DNA of 64,000 nucleotides from the NCBI RefSeq assembly GCF_013373865.1, contig NC_050475.1, forward strand, positions 13,055,821 through 13,119,820, written 5' to 3'. The notes beneath the pieces are model-generated. The model did no database searches, was not told the origin of the DNA, and saw only the letters and a list, made by a program, of their open reading frames with translations. Positions 43,511 through 53,828 of the stretch are shown piece by piece; the stretch's first letter is position 1; each line of letters begins with the position of its first letter. Made by a program: the position numbers and the translations under genes. Source of the stretch: Monomorium pharaonis. Lineage: Eukaryota > Arthropoda > Insecta > Hymenoptera > Formicidae.

Positions 43511-44380
43511 TACTCCACCAATGGAACATTGTTTCTTTGTCACACGCGTGAGAAGGCATTATCTGTCGCTTTCTCATTACTCGGCAACAGTCTGTACAAG
43601 AGACGATGCACGGTTCAGTATATGGTCTAAAAATAAGCCATGTGTCGTGATCACATGGCGAAAAAATGCTGCAAATATAGCAATTAACGCACACCATGAA
43701 CAACAAATTTAACAATAATTATTTCAATTTTTAAAGTTATAATATCTACTTTATAAATATAAAAATTTCTTATATAAAATTATAAATTTTATCATTTAAA
43801 TTATCCTTTATCACTTATAAAACATATTATTTATTGTTATAACAATTTATTTAAAACAATATTATTACTACTTCTGTTTTGTAATTAATAAAAATTGATG
43901 ATAATAAATTATTAAAACATTTTTATTATTTATTTGTATTAAAAAATGTGAGTATTTCACTATGCCTATTTCGGTGACATCGAAAAATGACGGAAAGTAT
44001 CACATTTTCATATCGCCAAATAAATATAGTTCTAGAACAGAATAAAAAATCTGATCATAGATTTTTAAAGTTCACCTTTTCACTTTTCCGTTGACCACTG
44101 TTTTAATTACTATATTTTTTTATAAATATGAGTATTTGAAAAAAAGGCAAATTTTTGCAAAAATTTTTTGTTTCTTTAAAAAATCTCTTTTTTTTTTCAT
44201 TATCTTCGACTTTTTAATCAACACTATCATAATTCTGAGTCTTTTTTATTTCGATTGAAAAAAAATGAGTTGAAATTGATTGACTTTGTTCGGAGGTGTG
44301 AGCCGACAAAGTTGATGGGTTAAGCTAACCCAGTTTCGTACTAATCGTAACTTTTTTACAGTTCGTACCCTGAGGGTTAA

Positions 44381-45273
44381 AATTTGATGAACTACAAAGA
44401 TGAAATAATGCTTACAGCATCAAAAAAAAATCCTGGCGGATCAATTTGACTAAATACAGACAGAAATTAAACTTATATTGGACTTGTTTTAAATGCGTTT
44501 TGAACGTCAAAACACGTCTACTAGTTTTATTTTTAGACCTTTTTTAGTGAAATATCTGTCTACATATTGCTTAAATATTGTCTATACCATCTAAACGTTG
44601 CTTAGTTGGTCTCAGACTTGTTTAATTTGTTCCATGATAACAAATCTAGTAAACAAAAATGTGAACCTTTCACTTTTCTTGTAGCGAATTATTTACTCAA
44701 TTAAAGTGAGTAAATAGTATTATGTGGCGGTCCTCTTTCACATCAATTTCTCATAGCGAAGGAAAGTGATTATTGCTTGCCTTAATCGTGCTGCAAGTGA
44801 TCTTTATGTAGCGCGTCGAATGCATCTTACTTTCGAAAGAATTAAGTCACCTACGCACTAACTGTACTAGACATTTTATATTAATTCCGGACTATATCTG
44901 GATGTTTAGTACAAAATCTGTCTAGTTATATCTATTCAATTAAAATATTGAAATACACATCTAGTATTTGTCCGTATTGTCCAATTTTTACCAAGTTGGC
45001 CCGTCGATTAAACAAATCTTAGATATAATTTAGACAAATTGCTGCCTTGAATTGTTAAATATTTTGATTAGTTTTCAAAAATTTCACAACCGCACAAAAA
45101 AATAGTTCAAGGTCCGAGAAACTACACCTACATACCCCCCTGGTTTTTGATGCGCTGAATTCGAATCCGAGGTCCATTTCACTTTATTAGGTCTTAGTTT
45201 TTCATAACCTTAAAAAATGTGAAAATTCGGGGTGAGCTTGACTTTGTATGGAGAAATCGTTCAATTCTCGGCT
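44381..45273. other. Repeat-derived stretch without genes
   Basis: 44381-44440 is the right half of the MITE split by piggyBac. 44665-44870 is the uninterrupted copy of the repeat split at 14622. 45140-45260 contains a stretch (GATGCGCTGAATTCGAATCC) that looks like a dispersed repeat. No coding seen. Confidence 0.5.
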
Positions 45274-45278
45274 GAAAT

Positions 45279-45592
45279 TGTTAAACTAAGTGATTCATAC
45301 ATTCAAATTTGTGTTTGCTATTTTAGTTTAACAGAGTCATTACATTGAATAGACACACTAGTGTATTAGTTTTGTACTTATAAGTTGTCAGCACTGAGAT
45401 GTTATAGTTATTTTTTTGCTTTGTTTCTACTACATACACACTCTCTCTCTTTCTGTGTGTCTGTGTCTCCATCCGCCGTCCAAGCCGGACAGTTATTACT
45501 CGGTTGTATTTTGTATTGCAATAAAGACGTGCCTATATTTAATCTTATCAAGCTTGTCCTTAGCACATCTTTAATACCTTTATTTGCTAACA
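45279..45592 (+). repeat. Copia 5' LTR, 314 bp
   Basis: Starts TGTTAAACTAAG and ends TTTGCTAACA. It includes a (CT)n run near 45440 that differs in length from the 3' LTR, and AATAAAG at about 45520. Confidence 0.9.
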
Positions 45593-45607
45593 GGTTATGG
45601 GCCCAGA
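45593..45607 (+). promoter_or_regulatory. Copia primer-binding site
   Basis: GGTTATGGGCCCAG immediately follows the LTR. It matches the internal initiator-tRNA-Met segment known to prime Drosophila copia. Confidence 0.75.
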
Positions 45608-45684
45608 CCCATCGAAAGTAGTGCTTTAAGACTGAAAGAGTTTAAAGTGAACTGTCTTAACCTATAACGACAGACTGTATAAAG

Positions 45685-46452
45685 ATGACGTCGGAATCGA
45701 AGTATATTATAACGAAATTGAATAATGGAAATTACTTCAATTGGCGATACAAAATGAAGATGTTACTGATTGAGAAGGGCGTTTGGACGGCAATTACAGC
45801 GGATGCACCAAATCCGATTACAAGCGACTGGACACAAAAGGACGAAAAAGCACACACCGCAATTGCGTTAAACATAGAGGACGACCAGATTCAACACATC
45901 AGAAATTGCAATACAGCGAAAAGTGCATGGAAAAAGTTGCAAGATTTCCACGAAAAGGATACGCCAAACAACAAAGTGAGCATTTTGCGACAGCTTATGA
46001 CAACACGGTTAGAAGAAGGCGGTAATGTCGAAGTTCATATAACCAAAATGACAGAATTATTTCAACGCTTTATAGCTTATGGAGATGATTTAAAGCCGGA
46101 ATTAATTTTGTGTGTCACAATTCTCGGTTCACTACCGGAAAGCTATGATGTATTGGTTACGACATTGAAGAATCGCAAAGACGAACTAACGTCGAATTTT
46201 GTTTGCTCGGCTGTAATTGCGGAATATCGAAAACGTCTTGAACGAAACCGTGACAATAATACTGAAGCCGTATTAAGAATCAGCTCGTCAGCTAAAGGGT
46301 CATTAAATGTAAATGGTGAAGCAACTGACATGAGTAAGTCGAAATGTCTTTTCTGTAAGCGCAAAGGCCACTGGAAAAAGGACTGCCGTAAGTTAATCGC
46401 GCACAAAGAGAAAAAGAATAAAGATCAACAAATAAAACTCAGCAACAGATAA
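45685..46452 (+). CDS. Copia gag (capsid and zinc knuckle)
   Basis: 255 codons from an ATG 93 bp after the LTR. The N-terminal half reads L-N-N-G-N-Y-F-N-W (typical start of UBN2-type Copia gag, residues 10-18), and the middle is helical capsid. Residues 221-234 form the zinc knuckle C-x2-C-x4-H-x4-C. The frame stops 18 residues after the knuckle, while the sense continuation (protease) is in the -1 frame from about 46422. That shift looks like a one-base deletion rather than a programmed site, because I see no canonical slippery heptamer. Confidence 0.85.
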   Translation: MTSESKYIITKLNNGNYFNWRYKMKMLLIEKGVWTAITADAPNPITSDWTQKDEKAHTAIALNIEDDQIQHIRNCNTAKSAWKKLQDFHEKDTPNNKVSILRQLMTTRLEEGGNVEVHITKMTELFQRFIAYGDDLKPELILCVTILGSLPESYDVLVTTLKNRKDELTSNFVCSAVIAEYRKRLERNRDNNTEAVLRISSSAKGSLNVNGEATDMSKSKCLFCKRKGHWKKDCRKLIAHKEKKNKDQQIKLSNR

Positions 46453-47132
46453 ATTCGGCTGAAGCTAGTGGTACTACTCAACATTTATTTGCTGCAACCA
46501 TGTTTAATAACGACGGCTGGTTAGTCGATAGCGGAGCAACTAATCACATGGTCAGTAGGCGTGAAAATTTTACTGACATGAAAAGGCATTTTAAAAACAT
46601 TTACGTAGCAAACGGCCATAAAGTAACTGCAGTCGGTAAAGGAACAGTCAATGCGAAATTCATGAATAAATCAGGTGACATTGCAGAGGTCACAATTGAA
46701 AATGTATTATATGTACCAGATATACAAGGAAATTTTATCTCTGTACGGCGTTTAACCAAAATGAGATATACGGTAACTTTCGATAATGATGAATGCTGTA
46801 TCGTTCGCGCACATGACGGAATACAAGTTGCAATTGGCAAACCTTATGGAAATCTGTATAAGATAAAGACACCGACCATGATATGTGTAATAAGAAATTC
46901 AGACAGGGAACCAATGAAGAACTGCGTTCATAAATGGCATAGTATTCTCGGTCATAGAGACATCCAGATAGTGAAGACATTACCATCAAGTGATTTTGTC
47001 GACGGTATTCATTTTGACGAGTGCTGCAAGGAATGTAATAATATATTAAATTGCGAAGTATATCTACAGGGTAAGATGAGCAGGATAAAGTTTCGAATTC
47101 GAATAATCGAGCGAAGGAAAAGTTGGACTTGA
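46422..47132 (+). pseudogene. Copia protease and integrase zinc-binding domain
   Basis: In the frame displaced by one base from gag. The protease active site is W-L-V-D-S-G-A-T-N-H-M at about 46518-46550. The integrase N-terminal region H-K-W-H-S-I-L-G-H supplies histidines, but the expected second cysteine pair reads C-E-V-Y instead of C-x-x-C, so one zinc ligand is lost. The coding sense switches frame again near 47090. These parts would cleave the polyprotein and help fold integrase. Confidence 0.8.
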
Positions 47133-49654
47133 TACATTCAGACGTCTGTGGTCCCATGCAGACAGCAACACCATCTGGTAAAAGGTATGTTCTCACCTTT
47201 ATAGATGACTATTCTAAATTCACTGCTGTTTACCTTATTAAAGAGAAATTGGAAGTTTTTAGTAAATTTAAAGAATTTGTGGAAATGTGCAAGACGATGT
47301 TCAATCGCAAACCAAAAATGATTCGCACAGATAGAGGAGGAGAATACATGAATGTCGAATTCATTAAGTTCTTAAATCAAGAAGGCATTCAATATCAACG
47401 AACAGCACCATACAGTCCACAACAAAATGGGGTTGCCGAGCGTAAAAATCGAACTCTCATCGAGATGGCAAGATGTATGATATTGGAAGCCAAGCTTGAA
47501 AACGAGTTTTGGGGCGAAGCTGTCATGATGGCGTACTACATACAGAATCGTTTGCCAGCGAAGGACATCGTGCGAACACCGTTTGAAAATTGGTATGGTA
47601 CCAAACCAAATTTAAATTTCTTCAAACGATTTGGATCAAAATGTTACGTACACGTACCTGATGAAAAGCGAAAGAAGCTTGATTCAAAAGCAATTGAGGC
47701 AATTTTTGTTGGCTACGATGCGATTTCAAAAGCATATAGATGCTACGTCCCATCAAGACGAAAAGTAGTCATAAGTCGTGATGCCAAATTTGTCTATAAA
47801 GACAGTGATTGGAAGATCAATCAAGATGAGCCTAAAGAAGAAAGCGAAATCACAATCACATATCTACCTGAAGACGAATTCTACAGTGCTGACGAAGAAG
47901 ACGGAATAGAAGAAAACAATCCAGCAACGGGTGAAGAATTGAGAAATATTCAGCAGTCATCAAAAGCTCAACGAAAAATTAACGAACAAACTTCTGTCAA
48001 CAATGAATATAAAATCACAGTACCAGAACTTCGTCGGTCGATAAGATCAAATTTAGAGGTACCACCATGTCGTTACATCGAAGAAATCAACGTCGTCAAG
48101 GAAGAAATAGTCGAACCAAAGACATACAATCAAGCAATTAGCTCCGAACAAAAGAATGATTGGATTCAGGCAATGAAAAGCGAAATTAAGTCGCTTAAGG
48201 AAAATGAGACATGGGAGCTTGTGGATCTACCGAAGGGTCGTCACGCAATTGGTTGCAAATGGGTATATAAAATAAAATCCCATGAAGAAAATGACATATT
48301 TAAAGCACGATTGGTTGCACAGAGTTTCTTCCAAAAATATGGAATCGAGTATGATGAAGTGTTTGCTCCAGTGGTAAGACATGCAACATACAGAATCTTA
48401 TTCACCATCGCAGCCAAGAAGCAAATGAAGGTTATCCATCTCGATGCAAAGACAGCGTTTCTAAACGGAAAATTAAATGAAACAATCTATATGAAACAAC
48501 CTCCTGGCTTTACTAAAGAAGGAAAGGAACATCAAGTTTGTCTCTTAAGGAGGAGTATATACGGTCTGAAACAATCTGCCAGAGCGTGGAATCAGGAAAT
48601 TCACCAAACTCTTATGGCTGCGGGTTACGTACAAAGCAAGAATGATCCATGCTTGTACATTAAGTATAATAATGATAAAATCTGTTACATACTAATTTAT
48701 GTTGATGATTTGATTGTAGCCAGCAAAGACAATAATATGTTAACGGAATGTGAGAAGATTTTGAGCGCGAAATTCAAAATAAAAAATCTTGGAAATATCC
48801 GTAATTATCTTGGTTTGCAAATCAAACGCGACCTCAACGGAAACTTCACACTTAACCAGAAACGATACATTATGAAGATTATCAAAGATTTTGGCATGAT
48901 AGAAGCGAAAACTTCAAATGTCCCAATCAGCGTATCTTACGGCAAAAGTGGAAATTCTGAGTTATTAATGGATAACGAAGATTATCGCAAATTAATTGGT
49001 TGTTTGCTTTACATCGCTGTGAATACAAGACCAGACATTTCAGCGAGCGTAACAATCTTAGCACAAAAGGTGACAAAACCAACACAGGAAGATTGGAATG
49101 AATTAAAGCGTATTCTTCGATATCTTAAGGGCACAGCAGACTTTTCGTTGATACTAGACGGCATCAACAGTAAAACTGACCTCGTCGGTTATGCTGATGC
49201 AAATTGGGCAGAAGATGTCGCATTACAACAACGCAAGTCAACTACTGGTTACGTCTTCAAGTATTTTGATGGAGTAATCAGCTGGTGTAGTAAGAGACAA
49301 ACTTGTGTTGCTAAATCGTCCATGGAAACTGAATATATAGCGCTATCAGAGGCAAGCAGTGAAGCGCTATGGATTCGTCGTTTATTAAGGGACTTCAAAC
49401 AGCCGGAAGAGGACCCAACTACGATACATGAAGATAACCAAAGCTGCTTAAAACTAATCAAAGAAGAGAAGTTGTCAAATCGTTCGAAGCACATTGATGT
49501 GCATGCCTATTTCGTCAAGGATCACGTTGACAAGGGAACCGTCAAATGTGTTTACTGTCCAACAGAAAACATGATTGCTGATCTATTAACAAAACCATTA
49601 CCAGCTAATCGAATCGTAAAATTACGAGAAACTTGTGGTCTAATAGAAATTTGA
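47093..49654 (+). CDS. Copia integrase, reverse transcriptase and RNase H
   Basis: An open frame of over 840 codons with no internal start that makes biological sense; it is the continuation of the polyprotein after a second frame break. Numbered from 47123, the integrase triad is Asp7 (H-S-D-V-C-G-P), Asp70 (R-T-D-R-G-G-E-Y) and Glu106 (G-V-A-E-R-K-N-R). RT has Y-V-D-D-L at 526-530. RNase H has Y-A-D-A-N-W around 692 and later E-T-E-Y-I-A-L and H-E-D-N-Q. All core catalytic residues are intact. Confidence 0.9.
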   Translation, partial: SNSNNRAKEKLDLIHSDVCGPMQTATPSGKRYVLTFIDDYSKFTAVYLIKEKLEVFSKFKEFVEMCKTMFNRKPKMIRTDRGGEYMNVEFIKFLNQEGIQYQRTAPYSPQQNGVAERKNRTLIEMARCMILEAKLENEFWGEAVMMAYYIQNRLPAKDIVRTPFENWYGTKPNLNFFKRFGSKCYVHVPDEKRKKLDSKAIEAIFVGYDAISKAYRCYVPSRRKVVISRDAKFVYKDSDWKINQDEPKEESEITITYLPEDEFYSADEEDGIEENNPATGEELRNIQQSSKAQRKINEQTSVNNEYKITVPELRRSIRSNLEVPPCRYIEEINVVKEEIVEPKTYNQAISSEQKNDWIQAMKSEIKSLKENETWELVDLPKGRHAIGCKWVYKIKSHEENDIFKARLVAQSFFQKYGIEYDEVFAPVVRHATYRILFTIAAKKQMKVIHLDAKTAFLNGKLNETIYMKQPPGFTKEGKEHQVCLLRRSIYGLKQSARAWNQEIHQTLMAAGYVQSKNDPCLYIKYNNDKICYILIYVDDLIVASKDNNMLTECEKILSAKFKIKNLGNIRNYLGLQIKRDLNGNFTLNQKRYIMKIIKDFGMIEAKTSNVPISVSYGKSGNSELLMDNEDYRKLIGCLLYIAVNTRPDISASVTILAQKVTKPTQEDWNELKRILRYLKGTADFSLILDGINSKTDLVGYADANWAEDVALQQRKSTTGYVFKYFDGVISWCSKRQTCVAKSSMETEYIALSEASSEALWIRRLLRDFKQPEEDPTTIHEDNQSCLKLIKEEKLSNRSKHIDVHAYFVKDHVDKGTVKCVYCPTENMIADLLTKPLPANRIVKLRETCGLIEI

Positions 49655-49665
49655 ATGAGGAGGAG
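49654..49665 (+). promoter_or_regulatory. Copia polypurine tract
   Basis: TGAGGAGGAG abuts the 3' LTR and overlaps the end of the pol frame, the usual position for plus-strand priming. Confidence 0.75.
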
Positions 49666-49977
49666 TGTTAAACTAAGTGATTCATACATTCAAATTTGTG
49701 TTTGCTATTTTAGTTTAACAGAGTCATTACATTGAACAGACACACTAGTGTATTAGTTTTGTACTTATAAGTTATCAGCACTGAGATGCTATAGTTATTT
49801 TTCTGCTTTGTTTTTACTACATACACACTCTCTCTCTCTGTTTGTCTGTGTCTCCATCCGCCGTCCAAGCCGGACAGTTATTACTCGGTTGTATTTTGTA
49901 TTGCAATAAAGACGTGCCTATATTTAATCTTATCAAGCTTGTCCTTAGCACATCTTTAATACCTTTATTTGCTAACA
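49666..49977 (+). repeat. Copia 3' LTR, 312 bp
   Basis: Same ends as the 5' LTR (TGTTAAACTAAG...GCTAACA). Differences include A-to-G changes near 49773, a T-to-C near 49790 and a shorter (CT)n tract. Confidence 0.9.
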
Positions 49978-50045
49978 GAAATTTCATTGAAACTAGAGAG
50001 AAATTGGATACTTCTTGTGTCCATTACATTACGACAAAGTCGCGT

Positions 50046-50263
50046 TCAAACAGAAACTGCTTCTGAATCTGCTGCCATGATAGACAGTGCAGGCGATGAC
50101 AACTGCCTTGAAAGGGGATGTGTAGAATGATTTGCTATGCGATCCATCATGGTAACGAAGCCAGCGAAGGCGCGCTGCCCTGCAAAGGACGTTAAGTTGT
50201 GAGGATGAAGCCGCAGTGTGTCCGACGATGAGTTGACATTATCCTTATCAAAGTCGGAAAGCC
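50046..50263 (-). CDS. Unidentified coding-like exon
   Basis: Minus strand, 71 open codons ending at TGA (50046-50048), preceded by ATCAG that could be a splice acceptor at 50264-50268. The reading has normal amino-acid composition, unlike the AT-rich surroundings: it includes S-S-S-D-T-L-R-L-H-P-H-N-L, F-A-G-F-V-T-M-M-D-R-I-A and ends M-A-A-D-S-E-A-V-S-V. GC content is visibly raised over exactly this block. I do not recognise the family. It could be the last exon of a host gene or a piece of an old transposon protein. It lies just beyond the Copia insertion. Confidence 0.4.
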
Positions 50264-50441
50264 CTGATACTTAGGGGTAGGGGCCTAGGGAGGTATCAGG
50301 ATTAGTTTTATTCTTGCCATTATATGTATTTCAAGAAGGTATCTCATAGTACAGGTATGATGTTCTCAATTTCTTTCCAGTTTACACAGCAAAATCACCA
50401 TGAAAAGACATTATTCAGGAAATTTTTGAGTTTTTTGAGTT

Positions 50442-50597
50442 TTAAGAAGGAAAACGAAATACATCAATGTTGATTTGATTTAATGCTTCCTCAATGCGTT
50501 CTTCCTTGCTTCCTGTAGATACTCTAATGAGTTCGGATTCGCGTCACATACGGCTCTTGCTCAATTTGTGAGTGCAACCCACTTGTCGCATCGAATC
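50442..50597 (-). pseudogene. Unidentified coding-like block with one stop
   Basis: The minus strand reads D-S-M-R-Q-V-G-C-T-H-K-L-S-K-S-R-M, a TGA, then R-E-S-E-L-I-R-V-S-T-G-S-K-E-E-R-I-E-E-A-L and on to F-R-F-P-S and TAA at 50442-50444. Composition is protein-like on both sides of the single stop. It is on the same strand as 50046-50263 and about 180 bp upstream of it in gene sense. Whether they belong together is not known. Confidence 0.35.
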
Positions 50598-50599
50598 TG

Positions 50600-51211
50600 A
50601 GCACATGTAATATTTTTTACAATACTTTTATGATACATATTAGTTAATATTGTTTGATACAATACTTTTACGATACGTAAAGAACTAAAAAATTTGTTGT
50701 TTTATGCAAATATTTATAATACTGTCGCGTGATACTATGTATAAGATATTTTTATGATACTGGTGCAAAATCTAAACATTAATTTTTTTATTTTTTAGAA
50801 ATAATTTTGAGAATATTTATTAATAGTATTCCATATCCCCGTACAAGTTCCATAATCATAATCCTTTTTCCCTCTTCAGTAAATTGTTATGATTTATACC
50901 CGAAGAATTTCTGTTTATAATATGATTGGTAGAACTCTATGAGTTTTATACCGACAAGGTCAAAGTATCTATTTTTATTCATGTCCCAATTTCTACTTAC
51001 TACAAATCTTTTTTCTTACTATAAATATTTAACTAACAAAATAAATTACAAAAAAATCAATTATAAGTTATTTATATACTCTCGTGTAAGATGCAGGAAT
51101 TCACTACTCGCTAAGTATAGCAACACATATTTAAAAACAAATTTCATAATCCGAGCAATCGTTGTTATTGGCAACATCGATCGTTATTAATATGCATAAG
51201 CATTAATAAAA
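50600..51211. other. AT-rich stretch with a short repeat
   Basis: ACAATACTTTTAYGATAC occurs twice within 50610-50680. Otherwise nothing recognised. Confidence 0.35.
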
Positions 51212-52800
51212 CTTTATCTTGTCACTAATAAACGAACCTCGTAAACCCGAAAATTCTGATTTTAATGAAACTTGGCATAAATGTAGAGGAAGTAAATACA
51301 TGCATTTTGATTGATACATGAAATTTTTTGTTGTTTCCCAAAAACGATTCAAAACGTGGAAACTATCCTTCAAAGGTTGAGACATTTTTAGCTTTCCTCG
51401 ATATATCTCGTAAAATATCAAAATATCAAAAAAAGTTTTACAGCATAAATACCTCTATAACTATGCTATGTAATAGGTTTTTTTCTCAAAAACACTTTTA
51501 ATGAATAGCATAGTTAAATAGAAGTATCTATACTGCAAAACTTTTGCATAAAACATTTTTTGATAGTTTTTTATTTAGTTTACGAGATATATCGAGACAT
51601 GGTAAAAATGTCCCAACCCCTACAGCATGAAATATTGCTGCAACGTTGCAGAAATATTATTTTGCAAGATTGGAATATTGCAGAAAATATTGCTGCAATA
51701 TTGCAGCAATATTCCTATGTCCGCTCCAAAACAATATTGTGCAATATGTCTGCAATATTTCTGCAATATTCCCCGTAAGATTTCTGTAATATTTCAGCAA
51801 TATTGCTGCAATATTTCTTGTAAGATTGCTGTAATATTTCTGAAACGTTAATGCGCAATATGAAGGAAATGTTGCAGGTGGTTAAATTAATCAAATAATA
51901 TGTAAGATGTGTATTATACGAAAAACGGAAAATGAATTTATTGTCATACCGTTACGGCACAACAATTAAAAAAATTATTAATTAAAAAAGTAATTAATTA
52001 AATTAACATACACCAACGGATATCGAATATCGTTCTATTCTAGATTTAAGTAAGCATTAAAATGAAGCAAGTCCAGAAAATGCCCATCCTGATCAATTTA
52101 TATGCTAGAATTACACATGCATGTATGGTTCACACATGTTTAATTAATGTATTATATATATAAGTCAGAGTGAACATCTTCTGGACTTGCTTCACTCAAT
52201 CTAGTATGGGACGCAACGCTGTCGTGATTACAGAATTTGTTGCACATCTATGTATCTTTTAGCTCTAATCTTACATAAAAATTTAAAATAAAAATATCCT
52301 GCTCTATTTTTTTATTTGTCCCTTAAAACTATGTAAAATATTACTTATTGTTAGTTCTAAATTAAGAAATACGGATTATACGGAAATAAATTTTGCACGG
52401 TTGCAATATAATATAGCCACAATATTGTGCAATATCTGTTAGGAAATATTACATTTGTAATATTGCTACAATATTGCACAACATCTGCTAAGAAATATTA
52501 CATTTGTAATATTGCTGCAATATTGTGCAACATTTGCTAGGGAATATTATATTTGTAATATTGCTACAATATTTCTGCAATATTGGTTATATTATGCACT
52601 ATTGCAATATTTCTGCAACGTTGCAGCAATATTTCATGCTGTAGGGGAACCTTTGAAGGGTTGTTCCAATTTACTTCCTCTTTGGGCCATAACAAAAAAT
52701 TTCTAAATTCATGTATTTACCCCCACTACATTTATGCCAAGTTTTATTAAAATCAAAATTATCGGATTTGCAAGGTTACCTTATAAGTGAAATCTATCGT
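51212..52800. mobile_element. Palindrome complex: foldback with two inner palindromes
   Basis: The outer arms 51212-51376 and 52649-52800 are inverted copies (AAACTTGGCATAAATGTAG, CCTTCAAAGGTT). Inside are a 238-bp palindrome (about 51377-51614, ends TTGAGACATTTTTA and inverted TTGGGACATTTTTA) and a larger element (51615-52648). No coding. Confidence 0.65.
51615..52648. mobile_element. MITE built of AATATTGC/GCAATATT repeats
   Basis: Ends CCCCTACAGCATGAAATATT and the inverted equivalent. Both arms (51620-51850 and 52400-52645) are dense arrays of AATATTGCAG and CTGCAATATT in both orientations, so many local hairpins are possible. The middle (51890-52390) is unique and has a smaller inverted repeat GAAGCAAGTCCAGAA at 52061-52198. 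Confidence 0.65.
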
Positions 52801-53552
52801 TCCTTCCAAATGTTTAATATTTTTAACAAAATACAAACTGATCATATTTAGCTTTTTCTACTACTTATTATGTTACTTTTCTGCTCTCTTTTGAAGGTAA
52901 TAGGTGAGTAGCATTGCGTTTGACTGCAAGTCCACTTTTCGACTTGTTATTTCAATACAAAATGTAAATACATTCTTTTTATATTTAAGTTGTATACTTT
53001 ATTTTTAAATTATTATATTTATAAATCAAAATTAAATAAGTTACTATAATTAGGGTAATATTTTTGTAAGTAGAAATAGGGATACTAGTAAATAGGTATA
53101 TAATCTCTGCAAAGTAAAAATACGTACATTTTATGCGTTACGTTTAATTAATAATTATTTTATAATAACAATCTAATAATATAATATGATAATAAAAATC
53201 TTTAAAATAATACTTCTGTATTTAAGGCAATTCATAACGTGATAAGTGACTAATTTTTTCGCTAATTATTACATGAAAAGAATAATTGAAACTTTTATTT
53301 TTTGTTATTATTTGTCTTAAATAAATAGAAATAAAGGCATTGACCTTATGTCATATAAATATATACCAAATTATTTAAATAAAACGAAATGGTGGTTCAT
53401 AATCCTCTTCTCTCCTTAAATATTCCAACTGAAGAAATTCAATCAAGTTGAAACATTAATTAAATAATTATAATAACAATTTTTCTTCTTGCAAAAATAA
53501 AAATTAAATTATATTAATAAAAGGTGTACAAAATATATATCTAAAATATTAC
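52801..53552. other. AT-rich sequence, probably intron next to the PKC exon
   Basis: No repeats or frames recognised. By strand it follows the donor at 53551-53552, so it would be the downstream intron of the PKC gene. Confidence 0.45.
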
Positions 53553-53828
53553 CATAAGAAGTCTTTACAGAATGCACAGAATGTCGGTTGTCGAAAAAAC
53601 TTGGCTACAAGTTTGTGGCCCCGTACAATGTGCACTTTGTTATGTTTAACAGCACCCCTTCTTTTTGTTATAGCACGTCCAATGTTGTTTTCTCGTGATG
53701 GCAAAGATGTTGACATCGTCGGTTCCATAGAATCCCTCCGCGGATTTCTGGTTCTATAAATGTATGTTTTACCCTGCGTCGAAGTCGTTGGTGGTAATTC
53801 CGTGAGATTTAATATCGGCACTCTTGTC
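53553..53828 (-). CDS. Protein kinase C exon (pseudosubstrate and start of C1 domain)
   Basis: A 276-nt minus-strand exon bounded by a TTTTAG acceptor (ending at 53829) and a GTAAT donor (from 53552). It reads a low-complexity Ser/Thr/Pro linker, then T-K-R-R-G-A-V-K (pseudosubstrate-like) and HKLVAKFFRQPTFCAFC followed by K-D-F-L-W. The spacing H-x12-C-x2-C is that of a diacylglycerol-binding C1 domain, and Q-P-T-F-C is a PKC hallmark. It best resembles novel PKCs of the delta type, but the isoform is inferred. The Trp codon is split by the intron. The rest of C1 and the kinase domain must lie in other exons; none was found in this window. PKCs are membrane-recruited Ser/Thr kinases. Confidence 0.85.

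Larger units (their letters stand above)
42044..44376 (+). mobile_element. piggyBac-like transposon, degraded, 2.3 kb
   Basis: Flanked by TTAA (42040-42043, 44377-44380). Ends CCCTCAGGTATGAAATGGG and inverted CCCTCAGGGTACGAACTG, followed inside by GGGTTAGC-type repeats. It retains a piggyBac-like cysteine-rich coding remnant at 42539-42661. It is interrupted by a TTAA palindrome at 42869-43414, and the catalytic region is gone. Confidence 0.8.
45279..49977 (+). mobile_element. Copia (Ty1/copia) LTR retrotransposon, nearly complete
   Basis: 4.7 kb with LTRs of 314 and 312 bp, 5-bp target duplications GAAAT (45274-45278, 49978-49982), a Copia-type primer-binding site and a polypurine tract. 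The order gag-protease-integrase-RT-RNase H is the Copia order. The LTRs differ at only a handful of positions (roughly 2-3% by eye), so it is the youngest large element here. Two single-base frame breaks disrupt the polyprotein. Confidence 0.9.

Noticed and set aside
46422..46452. Programmed -1 frameshift between Copia gag and protease
   Set aside because: No canonical slippery heptamer in the overlap, and a second shift near 47090 has no regulatory explanation, so deletions or sequencing errors are more likely.
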